Assembly: GCA_002423185.1 (NCBI GenBank)
Contig: DIUX01000006.1
Coordinates: 124,235 to 188,234, forward strand
DNA length: 64,000 nucleotides
Origin: Micavibrio sp. UBA6147
GTDB taxonomy: Bacteria; Pseudomonadota; Alphaproteobacteria; Micavibrionales; UBA1664
Direction: 5' to 3'
Every line of letters starts with the position of its first letter. The stretch's first letter is position 1. Both the position numbers and the translations under genes were made by a program. The notes under the pieces are model-generated. The model was not told the origin of the DNA, did no database searches, and saw only the letters and a list, made by a program, of their open reading frames with translations. Shown one piece after another: positions 35,524 through 44,516 of the stretch.

Positions 35524-36393
35524 TTAGTTCATGACTGCTTTTTTATAGGCGTCAAACTCAACCGATTGTTTGGCCGACATTTTAAAGTTCAAGTCATCGC
35601 CATCACGAACCATGTTCAGGCTGTTGAAATTCAAGACTGCTTTTTCGCCGCCAAGACCCAAGGTTTTGTCGAAGCCGATCAACAAGCGCTTGGCTTGTCC
35701 GCCTTCAAGGGTGATGTCTTCGATCGTGGCAACGGTTTCGCCTTTGTTGTTCAGCACATCGGCATTCATCAAGGATGCAACGCTGTATCCGTTTGCCGGA
35801 ATGACCCGCACGTTTTCGCCGCCGTCCTCGGCTTCGTAAGAGAAACTGGCCGCGGCCTCAATTTGGTCTTCCGTCAACGGTGCGATCACATCGCCTTCGG
35901 CGTTTTGGTAGGCCAGAACGTCATAGTTAAAGGCTGCATTCTTGCTGCCCAATCCAAAGACTCCGCCATCATTGACAACCACCAGCATGGCCTTGCCATT
36001 GGCATCCAAAATCACGTCTTCAACGGTTGCGATTTTTTCGCCCTTGCTGTTCAACAGCGGTTGGTTGATGAGGTATGAGGCGGTTTGACGCGGCTTGATA
36101 ATGACTTTATCAGCATTGGCAATGCCGTCTTCGTCAATAAAGGTCGCCTTGATGTCGTCAACCAGATTACCGGTGGCTTCGGATACGCTGTCTGCGGCTC
36201 CTGACACTGCGTCTTTGGTGTTGCTCCAGCCTTGTTTCAGTTCGCTTTCTGTCACGCTTTCAATGTCGTTTTGGTTTTTGGTGCGCTCTACGCTCATATC
36301 CGTTTGGGTTTTCAAACCGAGATCCGCCGCCATTGCAGGGGCAGTCACCAAAATTGCCAAGGCCGATACGGCCGTTAGAAATGGGGTTTTCAT
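35524..36393 (-). CDS. Exported PRC-barrel domain protein
   Basis: A 289-aa protein with a Sec signal peptide (about 1-22, cleavage after APAMA), a helical, charged segment (about 30-90) and two PRC-barrel-like domains. These are at about 105-195 (INQPLLNSKGEKIATVEDVI) and 205-280 (LMNADVLNNKGETVATIEDI). PRC barrels are small beta folds in photosynthetic reaction-centre H subunits, RimM and many periplasmic stress proteins of alphaproteobacteria. The start has AGGAG upstream. A perfect GSR-type promoter lies 39 bases before it, suggesting a general-stress envelope role. Confidence 0.87.
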   Translation of the reverse strand: MKTPFLTAVSALAILVTAPAMAADLGLKTQTDMSVERTKNQNDIESVTESELKQGWSNTKDAVSGAADSVSEATGNLVDDIKATFIDEDGIANADKVIIKPRQTASYLINQPLLNSKGEKIATVEDVILDANGKAMLVVVNDGGVFGLGSKNAAFNYDVLAYQNAEGDVIAPLTEDQIEAAASFSYEAEDGGENVRVIPANGYSVASLMNADVLNNKGETVATIEDITLEGGQAKRLLIGFDKTLGLGGEKAVLNFNSLNMVRDGDDLNFKMSAKQSVEFDAYKKAVMN

Positions 36394-36431
36394 CGTGTTT
36401 CTCCTGTATTGTTTGATCGTTATGCCCGTCT

Positions 36432-36456
36432 AACGATGCGCATCGGAAAACGTTCC
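36432..36456 (-). promoter_or_regulatory. GSR-type promoter GGAAC-N16-CGTT
   Basis: On the minus strand, GGAAC (36456-36452), 16 bases, CGTT (36435-36432). It points at the PRC-barrel gene 39 bases downstream. Exact match. Confidence 0.87.
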
Positions 36457-36485
36457 ATTCACAAAAGGGGAAATACTGAAAAAAT

Positions 36486-38345
36486 TTAGGCCGCCGCCGT
36501 TATGACATCCAAGAACATCTGGCCATAGCGTTCGAGCTTGGATTGCCCGACGCCGCTCACCAACGTCATGTCATTCAATGTTTGCGGGCGAATAGCCGCC
36601 ATTTCCATCAAGGTTTTGTCGTGGAAAATGACATAGGGGGGGATATTATGTTCCTTCGCAATCGCCATGCGCAGGGCTTTAAGCTCATGGAACAAATGTT
36701 CATCGGCGCTGCTCTCCAGCGTCAGAGCCGGCGCATTACGGCCTGATGAACGCCCGCCTTTGAGCGCCGATTTCGTGTCTGGGCGTTCAAGGCGCAGGCG
36801 CAATTCTTTGCCGCCTTTCAAAAATTCGCGCCCCTCGGGCGTGATGCGGATGCCGCCATGCCCCGCCATATCGACCAAAAGCAACCCCCGCACAACGAGT
36901 TGGCGGATGATGCTGTTCCATTCCTGCTTGGTGTGTTCGGTACCGATTCCGTATGTGCTGAGGCTGTCATGTCCGAATTTTTCGACCCGATCACCGCCAA
37001 GGCCGAGCAACACATCAACAATATGCCCCGCGCCAAACATTTGCCCCGTGCGATAGACGCAGGAAATAACCTTTTGCGCCGCGACCGTGCCGTCCATGGT
37101 TTCGGGCGGAGTGAGGCATGTGTCACAATTGCCGCATGGGGCGCATTCATCCTCAAAATAGCGGAGTAATATCTGGCGGCGGCAAGAGGTCGCCTCGCAA
37201 TAGCCGAGGAAGGAGCTAAGCTTTTGCCGCTCGATACGCTTTTGTTCGTCGGGGGCGTTGTTGTCCTCGATCATCTGGCTCTGCATCGCCACATCTTGCA
37301 TCCCGTACACCATCCACGCGACGGAGGGCAGGCCGTCACGACCGGCGCGGCCGGTTTCTTGGTAATACGCCTCGATGTTTTTCGGCAAGTCCAGATGCGC
37401 CACAAACCGCACGTCGGGCTTGTTGATCCCCATGCCGAAGGCAATGGTTGCCACAACGATGATGCCTTCTTCTTTAATAAAGCGATCCTGATTTTGCGCG
37501 CGGGTGGCGTGGTCAAGGCCGGCATGATACGGCAAAGCGTTATAGCCTTGGGTACAAAGCCATTCCGCCGTGTCCTCCACCTTGCGGCGGGACAGGCAAT
37601 AGATTATGCCGCTATCATCCGGCCTTCGGTTCTTTAAAAAGCGCAGGAGCTGGTTTCGCGGCGTATTTTTGACTGACACGGTATAGGTAATATTCGGGCG
37701 GTCAAATCCGCCAGTATAAAGTTTATCGAGCTTTAACCGCTCCATAATATCCATGCGGGTCGGGGCGTCCGCCGTGGCGGTCACGGCGATACACGGCACA
37801 TGCGGGAAACGCTGGCGCAGCAAAGAAAGTTGACCATATTCAGGGCGGAAATCATGCCCCCATTGTGAAATACAATGCGCCTCGTCAATCGCGAACAACG
37901 CGATGTTCAACCCGTCCAGCGCATTCAGGAAATCCTCCGTCACCAATCGTTCCGGCGCGATATAGAGCATATCAAGCTCGTTATTTTGCAAGGCGCGCCA
38001 AACCTCGCGCCGCTCGTCATTATCCAGCCCCGAATGAAGGGCGGAGGCGCGCACGCCAAGTTCGCGCAACGCCACGACCTGATCCTGCATCAAGGCAATC
38101 AGGGGCGACACGACAATCCCGACCCCATCGCGGCACAAAGACGGAATTTGATAGCATAGTGACTTGCCCTGCCCCGTGGGCATAAGGACGCAACAACTCC
38201 CGCCGCCCATAACATGGTCGATGACGTCTTTTTGTTGACCGCGAAACTCCGCATAGCCAAAAACCCGCGCCAAAAGCTCAGCAGGGCTCGCGGCATTTTG
38301 GCCAGCATTGTGAGCGTCGTTATCGGCGGGCAGCAGCATCGTCAA
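36486..38345 (-). CDS. recQ: ATP-dependent DNA helicase RecQ
   Basis: A 619-aa 3'-5' DNA helicase of recombination and repair. The helicase core has Walker A MPTGQGKS (K61), DEAH (154-157) and the Q(E)TGRAGRDGLP motif VI. The zinc-binding RQC region has Cys residues in EATSCRRQ and CAPCGNCDTC. A winged helix follows, then a C-terminal HRDC domain ending at about residue 619. The order and length match E. coli RecQ. The frame opens at a TTG (38345) well spaced from AAGGA; the ATG at 38339 is the alternative. Confidence 0.95.
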   Translation of the reverse strand: MTMLLPADNDAHNAGQNAASPAELLARVFGYAEFRGQQKDVIDHVMGGGSCCVLMPTGQGKSLCYQIPSLCRDGVGIVVSPLIALMQDQVVALRELGVRASALHSGLDNDERREVWRALQNNELDMLYIAPERLVTEDFLNALDGLNIALFAIDEAHCISQWGHDFRPEYGQLSLLRQRFPHVPCIAVTATADAPTRMDIMERLKLDKLYTGGFDRPNITYTVSVKNTPRNQLLRFLKNRRPDDSGIIYCLSRRKVEDTAEWLCTQGYNALPYHAGLDHATRAQNQDRFIKEEGIIVVATIAFGMGINKPDVRFVAHLDLPKNIEAYYQETGRAGRDGLPSVAWMVYGMQDVAMQSQMIEDNNAPDEQKRIERQKLSSFLGYCEATSCRRQILLRYFEDECAPCGNCDTCLTPPETMDGTVAAQKVISCVYRTGQMFGAGHIVDVLLGLGGDRVEKFGHDSLSTYGIGTEHTKQEWNSIIRQLVVRGLLLVDMAGHGGIRITPEGREFLKGGKELRLRLERPDTKSALKGGRSSGRNAPALTLESSADEHLFHELKALRMAIAKEHNIPPYVIFHDKTLMEMAAIRPQTLNDMTLVSGVGQSKLERYGQMFLDVITAAA

Positions 38346-38451
38346 AACGCGAATCCTTGTTGTATCATTAAGGGGCTCAGTTAACCGTTCTTTGCCCCAT
38401 CATGCAACACGTTTCCGCCGATTATTCACGCATTGGCGTGAAGAAAACAGA

Positions 38452-40575
38452 TTATTTTTCACGAAAATCGACACTATACGGTCGCGCCTGAACAATCACC
38501 ACGTCGCCGTCTTGTTTAATCAGGAATTCAACATCCATGGCTTTGCCGTTATTGGCGTCGTCTTTGGTGACGAAGCGGGCGTGAATCACCTTCAGCGCGG
38601 CGGCGAGTTTTTCGGTCGTGGCCTCGCTCAAAACCGGCTTGCCGCCCGATAATGTACTGCGGGTCAGGATATGAATCTCCGGTTGGTCGGCATAGGTATA
38701 GATCAGCATCGATTCAGGGGTTTCGCCGTCTTTGGCGCCGGTGATGCTGCCCTCCATTGTCTGCGCATTCACAAAATAGGCGGGGCGAAGGCGGGTGAAC
38801 GGGTTGGCGGTGATGGCGACTCCGTTGGCGCTCAACCCCTCCACAAAGGGCTGGATGATGACCGCCATCGCCACAGGGCGGTGGTCGATGCGGTACCATG
38901 TGCGCTCTTGCACCGCCCGCATACTCCACACACTCGCCCAAACATGGCGCAAAGCATCGGCGAGCGCGGCTTGATAGGCCTCGGACTGCAATCCCGCAAT
39001 GGGCTTGACGACTTTGGAACTGTACAGCCCCGCACCGGAAAACCCTTGAATATCCTCAACATTGGCGCTGGAACGTAAAATGACTTTGCGGCCTTCATAC
39101 GGGCTCATCTTGGCGGTGAGGGCGGCGAGCAAGGCAGGCGACACGGGCGCTTCCATAATCGCCGTACGCAGGGCGGCAAGGGATTGTTCCAAGCCCTCGA
39201 CCTGCATATCATTTTGTTCGATGGCTTGTATCAGGGCGCTTATACGCGGCGCAATCGCGCCTTGATTAACGTGGTCAAGATAGGCCGAAACCGGCACGAC
39301 AAACCCGCCAGGCATCTCCAGCCGCGGCCTGATGGCGCACATCGCCCCAAGATAGGCCGCCTTGCCGCCGACATGGGGCGTATGCTTTATGCCGAGATCG
39401 CACAGATCGGGCAAATCCGCGAGCCCTTCGACCTTGGCTTCCAGCGCCGGCATCACGATGGTCGACGGGCGGGCGGATTGCCGCCACAGGGCGACGTCTT
39501 CGGCCGTTGCGGCGCTCAATGTATAATCCTGCGCCCCGACCTCAAGCCGCACCCATTGGCCGTCCAGCGCCTTGATCGCATCCTCATCCACCGCCCCGCG
39601 CAGCGCCATATTCGGCGTTCCGCGATTGCCGAGCAACAGCGACACATGCGCCAAAGGCGCCTGAAGCCGCGCCGTCACAAGCCCCGCGCAAACAGGCAAA
39701 TCATCCGGCACGGTTGCGGTAACGAGAATCTCATCAGGCTTCACCGAAGCAGGGTCAACCACATCGCGCACAATCCGCAGCCGCCCGAACGATACGCCGA
39801 GGGTGAGCGGTTGATAGGTCTGCGCCGCCATAAACGCGTCTTGTGCCAAGACGGGGATTTTCCCCGCCAAGGCCGCCGCGCGCTCTTCATGCACCGCCGA
39901 TTGCGGACGGAACAGCAATTCATCGCCATAAAAGCCCGCTTCTTTGACGATGGTGAAGGCTTTCTCCAGCATCTCGGCGGGCATGGCGTCACTGGGGATT
40001 GTTTCGAGTGTCCACAGCCCCGCATCGGTGTAATGCACCACCGACCCCATCACAAAACGGCGATCATCGGCGCTGTATTCGCGTTTATTGAAGGCGGCGT
40101 GGGCGTAGTCGGCTTGAATATGGTCGCGGACAAAAAAGTAATGGATCGGCCACCGCGCCGTATCGACAAGATAGAGTTTATCTTGATCCCCACGGTCAAT
40201 CACGAATTTCACGATTTCCGCCCGCGCCGCGATGTGCGAGGCCGGACGCGCCGCGATTTTTTCCCAGTCTTGCGGCGTGTCGACACGGTGAAGGATGGTG
40301 CCGCCTGTATCGTTTTGCGCACCCTCTTGCTCCAAAAGCACAGGGGCATAGCGCAACGGGTCAATAACGGGGCGCTGCGCCATATTCGCCGCCGCATCGG
40401 GTGGTGAAGGCGCGGCGCTCTGGGCGGGTTCTGACGCAGAATTCACGGACTCTGAATGCTTCGAATCTGAAGGCGTTGAGCGCGTCGGCGCATGAGGCAG
40501 CATCAATCCTTGGATCACCAAACCGATTGCCGCCACAACCATGACAGCCAGAAAAATTTTATACTTATTGCCCAT
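38452..40575 (-). CDS. Membrane-anchored dikinase-like protein (phosphohistidine and PEP/pyruvate-binding ATP-grasp domains)
   Basis: A 707-aa protein with one N-terminal membrane segment (about 6-27), a Ser/Pro-rich linker (28-70), an unassigned domain (about 75-285), a phosphohistidine swivelling domain with APLAHVSLLLGNRGTP (H310), and a C-terminal ATP-grasp domain of the PPDK_N type (GGKAAYLG at 403-410, LRSSANVEDIQGFSGAG, ending DVVIVQARPYSVDF). Having the His domain before the ATP-grasp domain is the order of glucan/phosphoglucan water dikinases, the reverse of PEP synthase. The topology puts the enzyme either in the periplasm or facing the cytoplasm by the anchor; the sequence does not decide this. 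It is a stand-alone gene, divergent from the signalling island. The substrate is unknown. Confidence 0.78.
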   Translation of the reverse strand: MGNKYKIFLAVMVVAAIGLVIQGLMLPHAPTRSTPSDSKHSESVNSASEPAQSAAPSPPDAAANMAQRPVIDPLRYAPVLLEQEGAQNDTGGTILHRVDTPQDWEKIAARPASHIAARAEIVKFVIDRGDQDKLYLVDTARWPIHYFFVRDHIQADYAHAAFNKREYSADDRRFVMGSVVHYTDAGLWTLETIPSDAMPAEMLEKAFTIVKEAGFYGDELLFRPQSAVHEERAAALAGKIPVLAQDAFMAAQTYQPLTLGVSFGRLRIVRDVVDPASVKPDEILVTATVPDDLPVCAGLVTARLQAPLAHVSLLLGNRGTPNMALRGAVDEDAIKALDGQWVRLEVGAQDYTLSAATAEDVALWRQSARPSTIVMPALEAKVEGLADLPDLCDLGIKHTPHVGGKAAYLGAMCAIRPRLEMPGGFVVPVSAYLDHVNQGAIAPRISALIQAIEQNDMQVEGLEQSLAALRTAIMEAPVSPALLAALTAKMSPYEGRKVILRSSANVEDIQGFSGAGLYSSKVVKPIAGLQSEAYQAALADALRHVWASVWSMRAVQERTWYRIDHRPVAMAVIIQPFVEGLSANGVAITANPFTRLRPAYFVNAQTMEGSITGAKDGETPESMLIYTYADQPEIHILTRSTLSGGKPVLSEATTEKLAAALKVIHARFVTKDDANNGKAMDVEFLIKQDGDVVIVQARPYSVDFREK

Positions 40576-40615
40576 CGCTTTTTATCCGCATTGCCTGAGT
40601 ATTCTTCAAAAGCCC

Positions 40616-40650
40616 CGTCATAATCGGGGCGTCATAATCGGGGCATCATA
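40616..40650. repeat. 14-bp tandem direct repeat
   Basis: CGTCATAATCGGGG occurs twice in tandem (40616-40629 and 40630-40643), followed by a partial third copy, CATCATA. The preceding GCCC allows each CGGGGC to pair as a small hairpin. Confidence 0.8.
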
Positions 40651-40686
40651 GCACGAGCGCGGCATAATCCGAACCCCCGCCATATC

Positions 40687-40714
40687 TCCACGCGCCCCTT
40701 TCCACGCGCCCCTC
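40687..40714. repeat. Second 14-bp tandem direct repeat
   Basis: TCCACGCGCCCCTT and TCCACGCGCCCCTC lie side by side and differ at one base. Both tandem repeats lie just upstream of the GSR-type promoter and share the 14-base period. Confidence 0.7.
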
Positions 40715-40735
40715 CCACACGCCACGGAACCTTTC

Positions 40736-40760
40736 GGCGATTTGGCCGTTAGATAGGTAA
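40736..40760 (+). promoter_or_regulatory. GSR-type promoter GGAAC-N16-CGTT upstream of signalling island
   Basis: GGAAC (40736-40740), 16 bases, CGTT (40757-40760). Exact match pointing at the first receiver gene, 164 bases downstream. If used, it would place the three plus-strand receiver genes under the general stress sigma factor. Confidence 0.75.
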
Positions 40761-40923
40761 CAGTTTAGCTCAATTTTAGCTAAAACACCGGATAAAGTTA
40801 AAAAGACCTTAATGGGAACAAGTATATAATTATTAATTATGTAAAATAAATCCCCCTTCAGGCAGAGGCTCGATAACCAGCCTCGGTGTTTTGGCGGATA
40901 TAAAGAAGAAAGGTGCCATTTCA

Positions 40924-41493
40924 ATGCAAGAAACACAAATCCCACCTTCCCCGCAAACGGTTGGCTATCCGCAAGAACAAGAACAAGACCAAGCCGCGCC
41001 TCACCCGCATCACGCGGGCATCACCAAAATTTCCGGCGCGGTTGACCCAAAGCATGAGCCAACATGGCGGCGAGCCATCATCGTGATTGATGACAGTCCG
41101 GATGACAGTTTATTCCTGTCGCGGATGGTGCAATCATGCTGTAATCCCGATCAGGCGATCTTGGTGTTCAATAACAGCGCCGATTTCCTTGAGCATATGG
41201 CGTATTTCAGCCATTCACGCTTTGACATTCACAAAGACCGCGAAGACCTTCCGATGATGGTTTTTCTCGACCTGATGATGCCGGAGGTTGACGGCCCGAC
41301 CGTTCTGCGTGCCATGCGCGCCGATCCGTTATGGGACAATGTGCCGGTAACTGTGTCCACACAATCGCATAATGACCGCCTTTTAACCGATGTCTTGGAT
41401 GTTGGCGCGAATGCCTTGTTACCAAAGCCTTTTCGGCGGGCGGAAGTGTTTGCAACCCTGAAAAAAGCCAGCCATTTTTCTTATAATATCTGA
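40924..41493 (+). CDS. Single-domain response regulator with disordered N-terminus
   Basis: A 189-aa protein. Residues 1-48 are Gln/Pro/His-rich and probably disordered. The remainder is one receiver domain (D56/D57 acidic pair, phospho-acceptor D116 in VFLDLMMPEVDG, Lys in PKPF) with no output domain. It resembles Rcp1-type receivers that serve phytochrome-like kinases. The ATG at 40924 is preceded by AAAGG; an upstream TTG (40891) is in frame. It is followed by two more receiver genes on the same strand. Confidence 0.88.
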   Translation: MQETQIPPSPQTVGYPQEQEQDQAAPHPHHAGITKISGAVDPKHEPTWRRAIIVIDDSPDDSLFLSRMVQSCCNPDQAILVFNNSADFLEHMAYFSHSRFDIHKDREDLPMMVFLDLMMPEVDGPTVLRAMRADPLWDNVPVTVSTQSHNDRLLTDVLDVGANALLPKPFRRAEVFATLKKASHFSYNI

Positions 41494-41553
41494 GCCGCTC
41501 TCGGCGCTAAATGACAAGCAGGCCAGACCCATTATTCACGACAAAAGAAAGAG

Positions 41554-42078
41554 ATGCCCATGCGTTACGAACCGCAAAAACCCAATGCCGACAAGCGCGA
41601 CCCCACCATTGCCATCAAGGGCGAGGCCGCCGTGAGCAAGAAACAGGACATTGTTCCCTGTACCATTTTTGTTGTCGATGACAATGAGGATGACCGCTAT
41701 TTGATGAAGCGTGAATTGGAGTCTTCGACCTGCGTCGACAGTGTCCATACTTTTCGTGACGGTGAGTATATCCTTGAATATATGCGCGAAAACGGATTCA
41801 TGGATCATTCCGTCATGGTGTATAAGCCGATGATGATTCTGGTTGATATTGAAATGCCGCTGGTGGACGGGCTGGAAGTTATCCGGCGCTTGAAGTCGGA
41901 TCAATTCCTAAAAGACATTCCCGTCATCGCCATCACCGCAACCGAATCCAAGGACAAGATTGCACAAGCCAAGGAAAACGGTGCCAACGGCACGTTCAAA
42001 AAGCCATTCGAGCGGTGGATGCTGGAACATTATATCCAGCAAGCGTGGAAATGGCCGCCGGATGATTTGTGGAGATAG
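41554..42078 (+). CDS. Single-domain response regulator (Rcp1-like)
   Basis: A 174-aa receiver protein with a 35-residue charged leader. The acidic pocket is VVDDNEDD, the phospho-acceptor is D98 (ILVDIEMPLVDG), the switch region is IAITAT, and the conserved Lys lies in FKKPFE. There is no DNA-binding or enzyme domain, so it probably relays phosphate or acts by protein contacts. It lies 60 bases after the first receiver gene and 6 bases before the third, so the three form one operon. Two in-frame ATGs (41554, 41560) are possible starts. Confidence 0.9.
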   Translation: MPMRYEPQKPNADKRDPTIAIKGEAAVSKKQDIVPCTIFVVDDNEDDRYLMKRELESSTCVDSVHTFRDGEYILEYMRENGFMDHSVMVYKPMMILVDIEMPLVDGLEVIRRLKSDQFLKDIPVIAITATESKDKIAQAKENGANGTFKKPFERWMLEHYIQQAWKWPPDDLWR

Positions 42079-42084
42079 AGAATC

Positions 42085-42624
42085 ATGCCCCCGTACCACC
42101 CGCCATCCGGTTTTCCGCAATTTCCGTTTTTCCTTGATCAGGACGGCGACATCGCGACCCAAGACAAACCGCACGTTGCCGATAACGAGCAATGGGTCGT
42201 GATTTATGTGGAAGACAGTATCGATGACGCCATGTTTGCCAAGCGCATCATGATGCATTCTCCGTATATCGACCAAGTCATCACCTTGCCTGACGGGCAA
42301 GCGTTGTTTCATTTTTTGGAAGATCTCCAAGCGGCAAAAGGCACCGTGCCGGACCGCCATTTCATGATTATTCTGGACATCTTATTGCCGGGGCAGGACG
42401 GGTTATTCCTGCTGCAAGCGTTGAAGGGGAGCCCCCTGACCGAGAGTATGCCGGTGATGATTATGTCGGGGGTACAAGACCTGAATATGGTTTATGACTC
42501 CTACACCGCCCATGCGAACGGCTATTTGCACAAGCCGTTTCGGCCTGAATACCTCAACGACCTTCACGCCGTCATGGTGAAGGGGTCATCATGGAAAACA
42601 GGCAGCGACACCGGTCACGCCTAA
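42085..42624 (+). CDS. Single-domain response regulator
   Basis: A 179-aa receiver protein. A Pro/Phe-rich leader (1-35) precedes a receiver domain with VEDSIDD, phospho-acceptor D98 (IILDILLPGQDG), MSG in the switch position and the Lys in HKPFRP. GGAGAT precedes the start. It is the last gene of the plus-strand receiver operon and converges with the receiver-kinase gene 42665-43792. Confidence 0.88.
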   Translation: MPPYHPPSGFPQFPFFLDQDGDIATQDKPHVADNEQWVVIYVEDSIDDAMFAKRIMMHSPYIDQVITLPDGQALFHFLEDLQAAKGTVPDRHFMIILDILLPGQDGLFLLQALKGSPLTESMPVMIMSGVQDLNMVYDSYTAHANGYLHKPFRPEYLNDLHAVMVKGSSWKTGSDTGHA

Positions 42625-42664
42625 TCCACACCACAGCATTATAATTTTCTTTCAACGCTTTACT

Positions 42665-43792
42665 TTACTTCAACAAAGTAAAGTGGATTGTCGTGCCGAT
42701 ATCGGGCTCGGAGGTGAGCCAGATTCGCCCGCCATGTTTTTCAACAATCTTGCGGCAAATGGCAAGGCCAAGGCCGGTGCCCTCAATGTCTTCTTGCGTG
42801 TGCAGGCGTTTAAAGTCGCCAAAGACATCGGCTTGGTAATCCTTCGCAATCCCGATCCCGTTATCCCCGACCTCGAAATGATAGGCCATACCGCCATCGG
42901 TTTCGCCGCAGGTGATTTCAATCAAGAGCGGTTCATCGCGGCGGTATTTAAGCGCGTTGGACACAAGGTTCATAAAGAGCTGCTTCACGCGGAAGGGATA
43001 GCCCATAATGGTTGGCAAGGAGGTGATGTTGAGATGCGCGCCGGCCTCGGAAATATGCGGTTCCATCTCGATCAAAACGTCCCGCAGGATTTGCGCGATG
43101 TCGGTTTCTTGGCGCTGCTCCGCATCCGACCGGACAAGCGAATAGGTCAATAAATTATCGACCAGATTGCGCATACGCTGAATGTTCATCGTCATGCGGT
43201 CAATCGCTTGCTTTTCTTCGTCCGTCAGACGCTCCCCCGCATCCTCGGTCAAAATCGAACAATAGGTTTCAATCCGGCGCAGCGGGGATTTCAGGTCATG
43301 CGACGCCGTATGCGCAAATTCGGAGAGTTCTTTGTTCGAGCGCTCTAATTCTTCTTGATAAAAATCGACCTGCGTTTGCAGGCGCGCGCGCTCAATCGCG
43401 TTTAGCACGGGTTGAATCAACATGCCATCCGTGATCGATTTTTTGGTGATGTAATCATGCGCGCCGCTCTTCATCGCCTCAACGGCCAATTCTTCGCTGC
43501 CTTGCCCCGTCACCATAATCAAGGCCATGGGTTTTTCGCTTTTGATCACCGCGTCTTTTGACAGGATATAGCGGATAAACTCCGTCCCCGTGCCATCGGG
43601 AAGGTTGTTATCGATCAACACGCAATCGAATTCGTCTTCCATCAAGGCAACGGTGGCGTCGGCGAGGCTCGCCGATTCCGTAATCACGAAGGATAAATCC
43701 TTGCGCGCCGACAATCGAACGCCGTACAGGTCGCGGTCTTCGGCGGAGTCCTCTACGATTAAAACTCTTACTGGGCGGTGGCTGTGTGGCAT
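42665..43792 (-). CDS. Receiver-histidine kinase hybrid
   Basis: A 375-aa cytoplasmic protein in which an N-terminal receiver (phospho-acceptor D61 in VLIDNNLPDG) precedes a short coiled coil and a histidine kinase. H165 in ASHDLKSPL is the phospho-acceptor, and the ATP-binding boxes are NALKYR, DNGIGI and GTGLGL. There is no membrane segment, so it is activated by an upstream kinase or protein partner through the receiver. The SHDLK-type H-box is shared with bacteriophytochrome-like kinases. I choose the ATG at 43792, which has AAGG at good spacing; the frame opens at 43801. Confidence 0.92.
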   Translation of the reverse strand: MPHSHRPVRVLIVEDSAEDRDLYGVRLSARKDLSFVITESASLADATVALMEDEFDCVLIDNNLPDGTGTEFIRYILSKDAVIKSEKPMALIMVTGQGSEELAVEAMKSGAHDYITKKSITDGMLIQPVLNAIERARLQTQVDFYQEELERSNKELSEFAHTASHDLKSPLRRIETYCSILTEDAGERLTDEEKQAIDRMTMNIQRMRNLVDNLLTYSLVRSDAEQRQETDIAQILRDVLIEMEPHISEAGAHLNITSLPTIMGYPFRVKQLFMNLVSNALKYRRDEPLLIEITCGETDGGMAYHFEVGDNGIGIAKDYQADVFGDFKRLHTQEDIEGTGLGLAICRKIVEKHGGRIWLTSEPDIGTTIHFTLLK

Positions 43793-43892
43793 GTTCATCA
43801 CCTTGAATTATACAGTTGCATTGCATCGATCTTGTTATTCATCATTATTCTTCTTGTTTTATGTTTTTTATGTTCCCGCGCGCAATCCTGCC

Positions 43893-44483
43893 TCAACCGG
43901 CCGGTAACATGGCGCATTCAAACCAGAATGTTTTGACAATCCCCGCCATGCGGACATAACCGGCAATATCAACTGGTTTTGAAACAAACGCATTGGCGCC
44001 GGCGGCATAGGATTTATCGATGTCGATCTCGCTTTTTGATGTCGACAAAACCAGCACCGGAATCCGGCATAAATCAGGGTCGCTCTTCAACCGCTCCAGC
44101 ATGTCAAACCCGTCCAGCCCCGGCATGTTCAAATCCATCATAATCAAGGATGGTTTTGGCCCGATATCCATTGACTGCTCATGGGCAATCGGCCGCGTGT
44201 GCGGGCTATAGAGCAAGGCTGTCATTTCGTCATCGCCCGCCGCCTCATGGGGGGTGGGGTGCTGCTGGTGTTGCTGGTATTGGTGGTGCTGTTGTGCCTT
44301 TGCGACCGACTCCGGCGAACGCCCCGTAAAGGCCAAAAGCGTGTTCAGAGCCTCCATACTGCTGTGAAAATGGAGCAGCGGGATAAGGATTTCGGCTTTT
44401 TTAAATCCCCGTTCCAGCACATCAAAATCCTCCGGAGAATCCTCCACAACCATGATATAGCGTTGTTTTCCCATTGTGATCAT
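43893..44483 (-). CDS. Single-domain response regulator with Gln/His-rich insertion
   Basis: A 196-aa receiver of Rcp1 type with VVEDSPEDFD, phospho-acceptor D117 (IMMDLNMPGLDG), the switch LSTSKS and the Lys in SKPVD. A low-complexity insertion of about 40 residues (QQHHQYQQHQQHP) separates the second helix from the third strand, as often seen in Rcp1-like proteins, where this loop is long. It lies 33 bases downstream of the CHASE-like kinase gene and is probably its partner. Confidence 0.88.
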   Translation of the reverse strand: MITMGKQRYIMVVEDSPEDFDVLERGFKKAEILIPLLHFHSSMEALNTLLAFTGRSPESVAKAQQHHQYQQHQQHPTPHEAAGDDEMTALLYSPHTRPIAHEQSMDIGPKPSLIMMDLNMPGLDGFDMLERLKSDPDLCRIPVLVLSTSKSEIDIDKSYAAGANAFVSKPVDIAGYVRMAGIVKTFWFECAMLPAG

Positions 44484-44516
44484 TTGATCCTCTTCTTCTT
44501 TTTTTATTTTTATGCT

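Larger units (their letters stand above)
40576..40923. other. 348-bp divergent intergenic region
   Basis: There is no gene here. From left to right it holds two 14-bp tandem repeats (40616-40650, 40687-40714), a plus-strand GSR-type promoter (40736-40760), and then an AT-rich stretch with the partial palindrome ATAATTATTAATTAT near 40830. A small inverted repeat GCCCCG/CGGGGC lies inside the first tandem repeat. About 160 bases separate the promoter from the first regulator gene, an unusually long leader for this window. Confidence 0.7.

Noticed and set aside
39184..40407. 407-codon open frame on the plus strand
   Set aside because: Antisense to the dikinase-like gene, Arg/His-rich with no family pattern.
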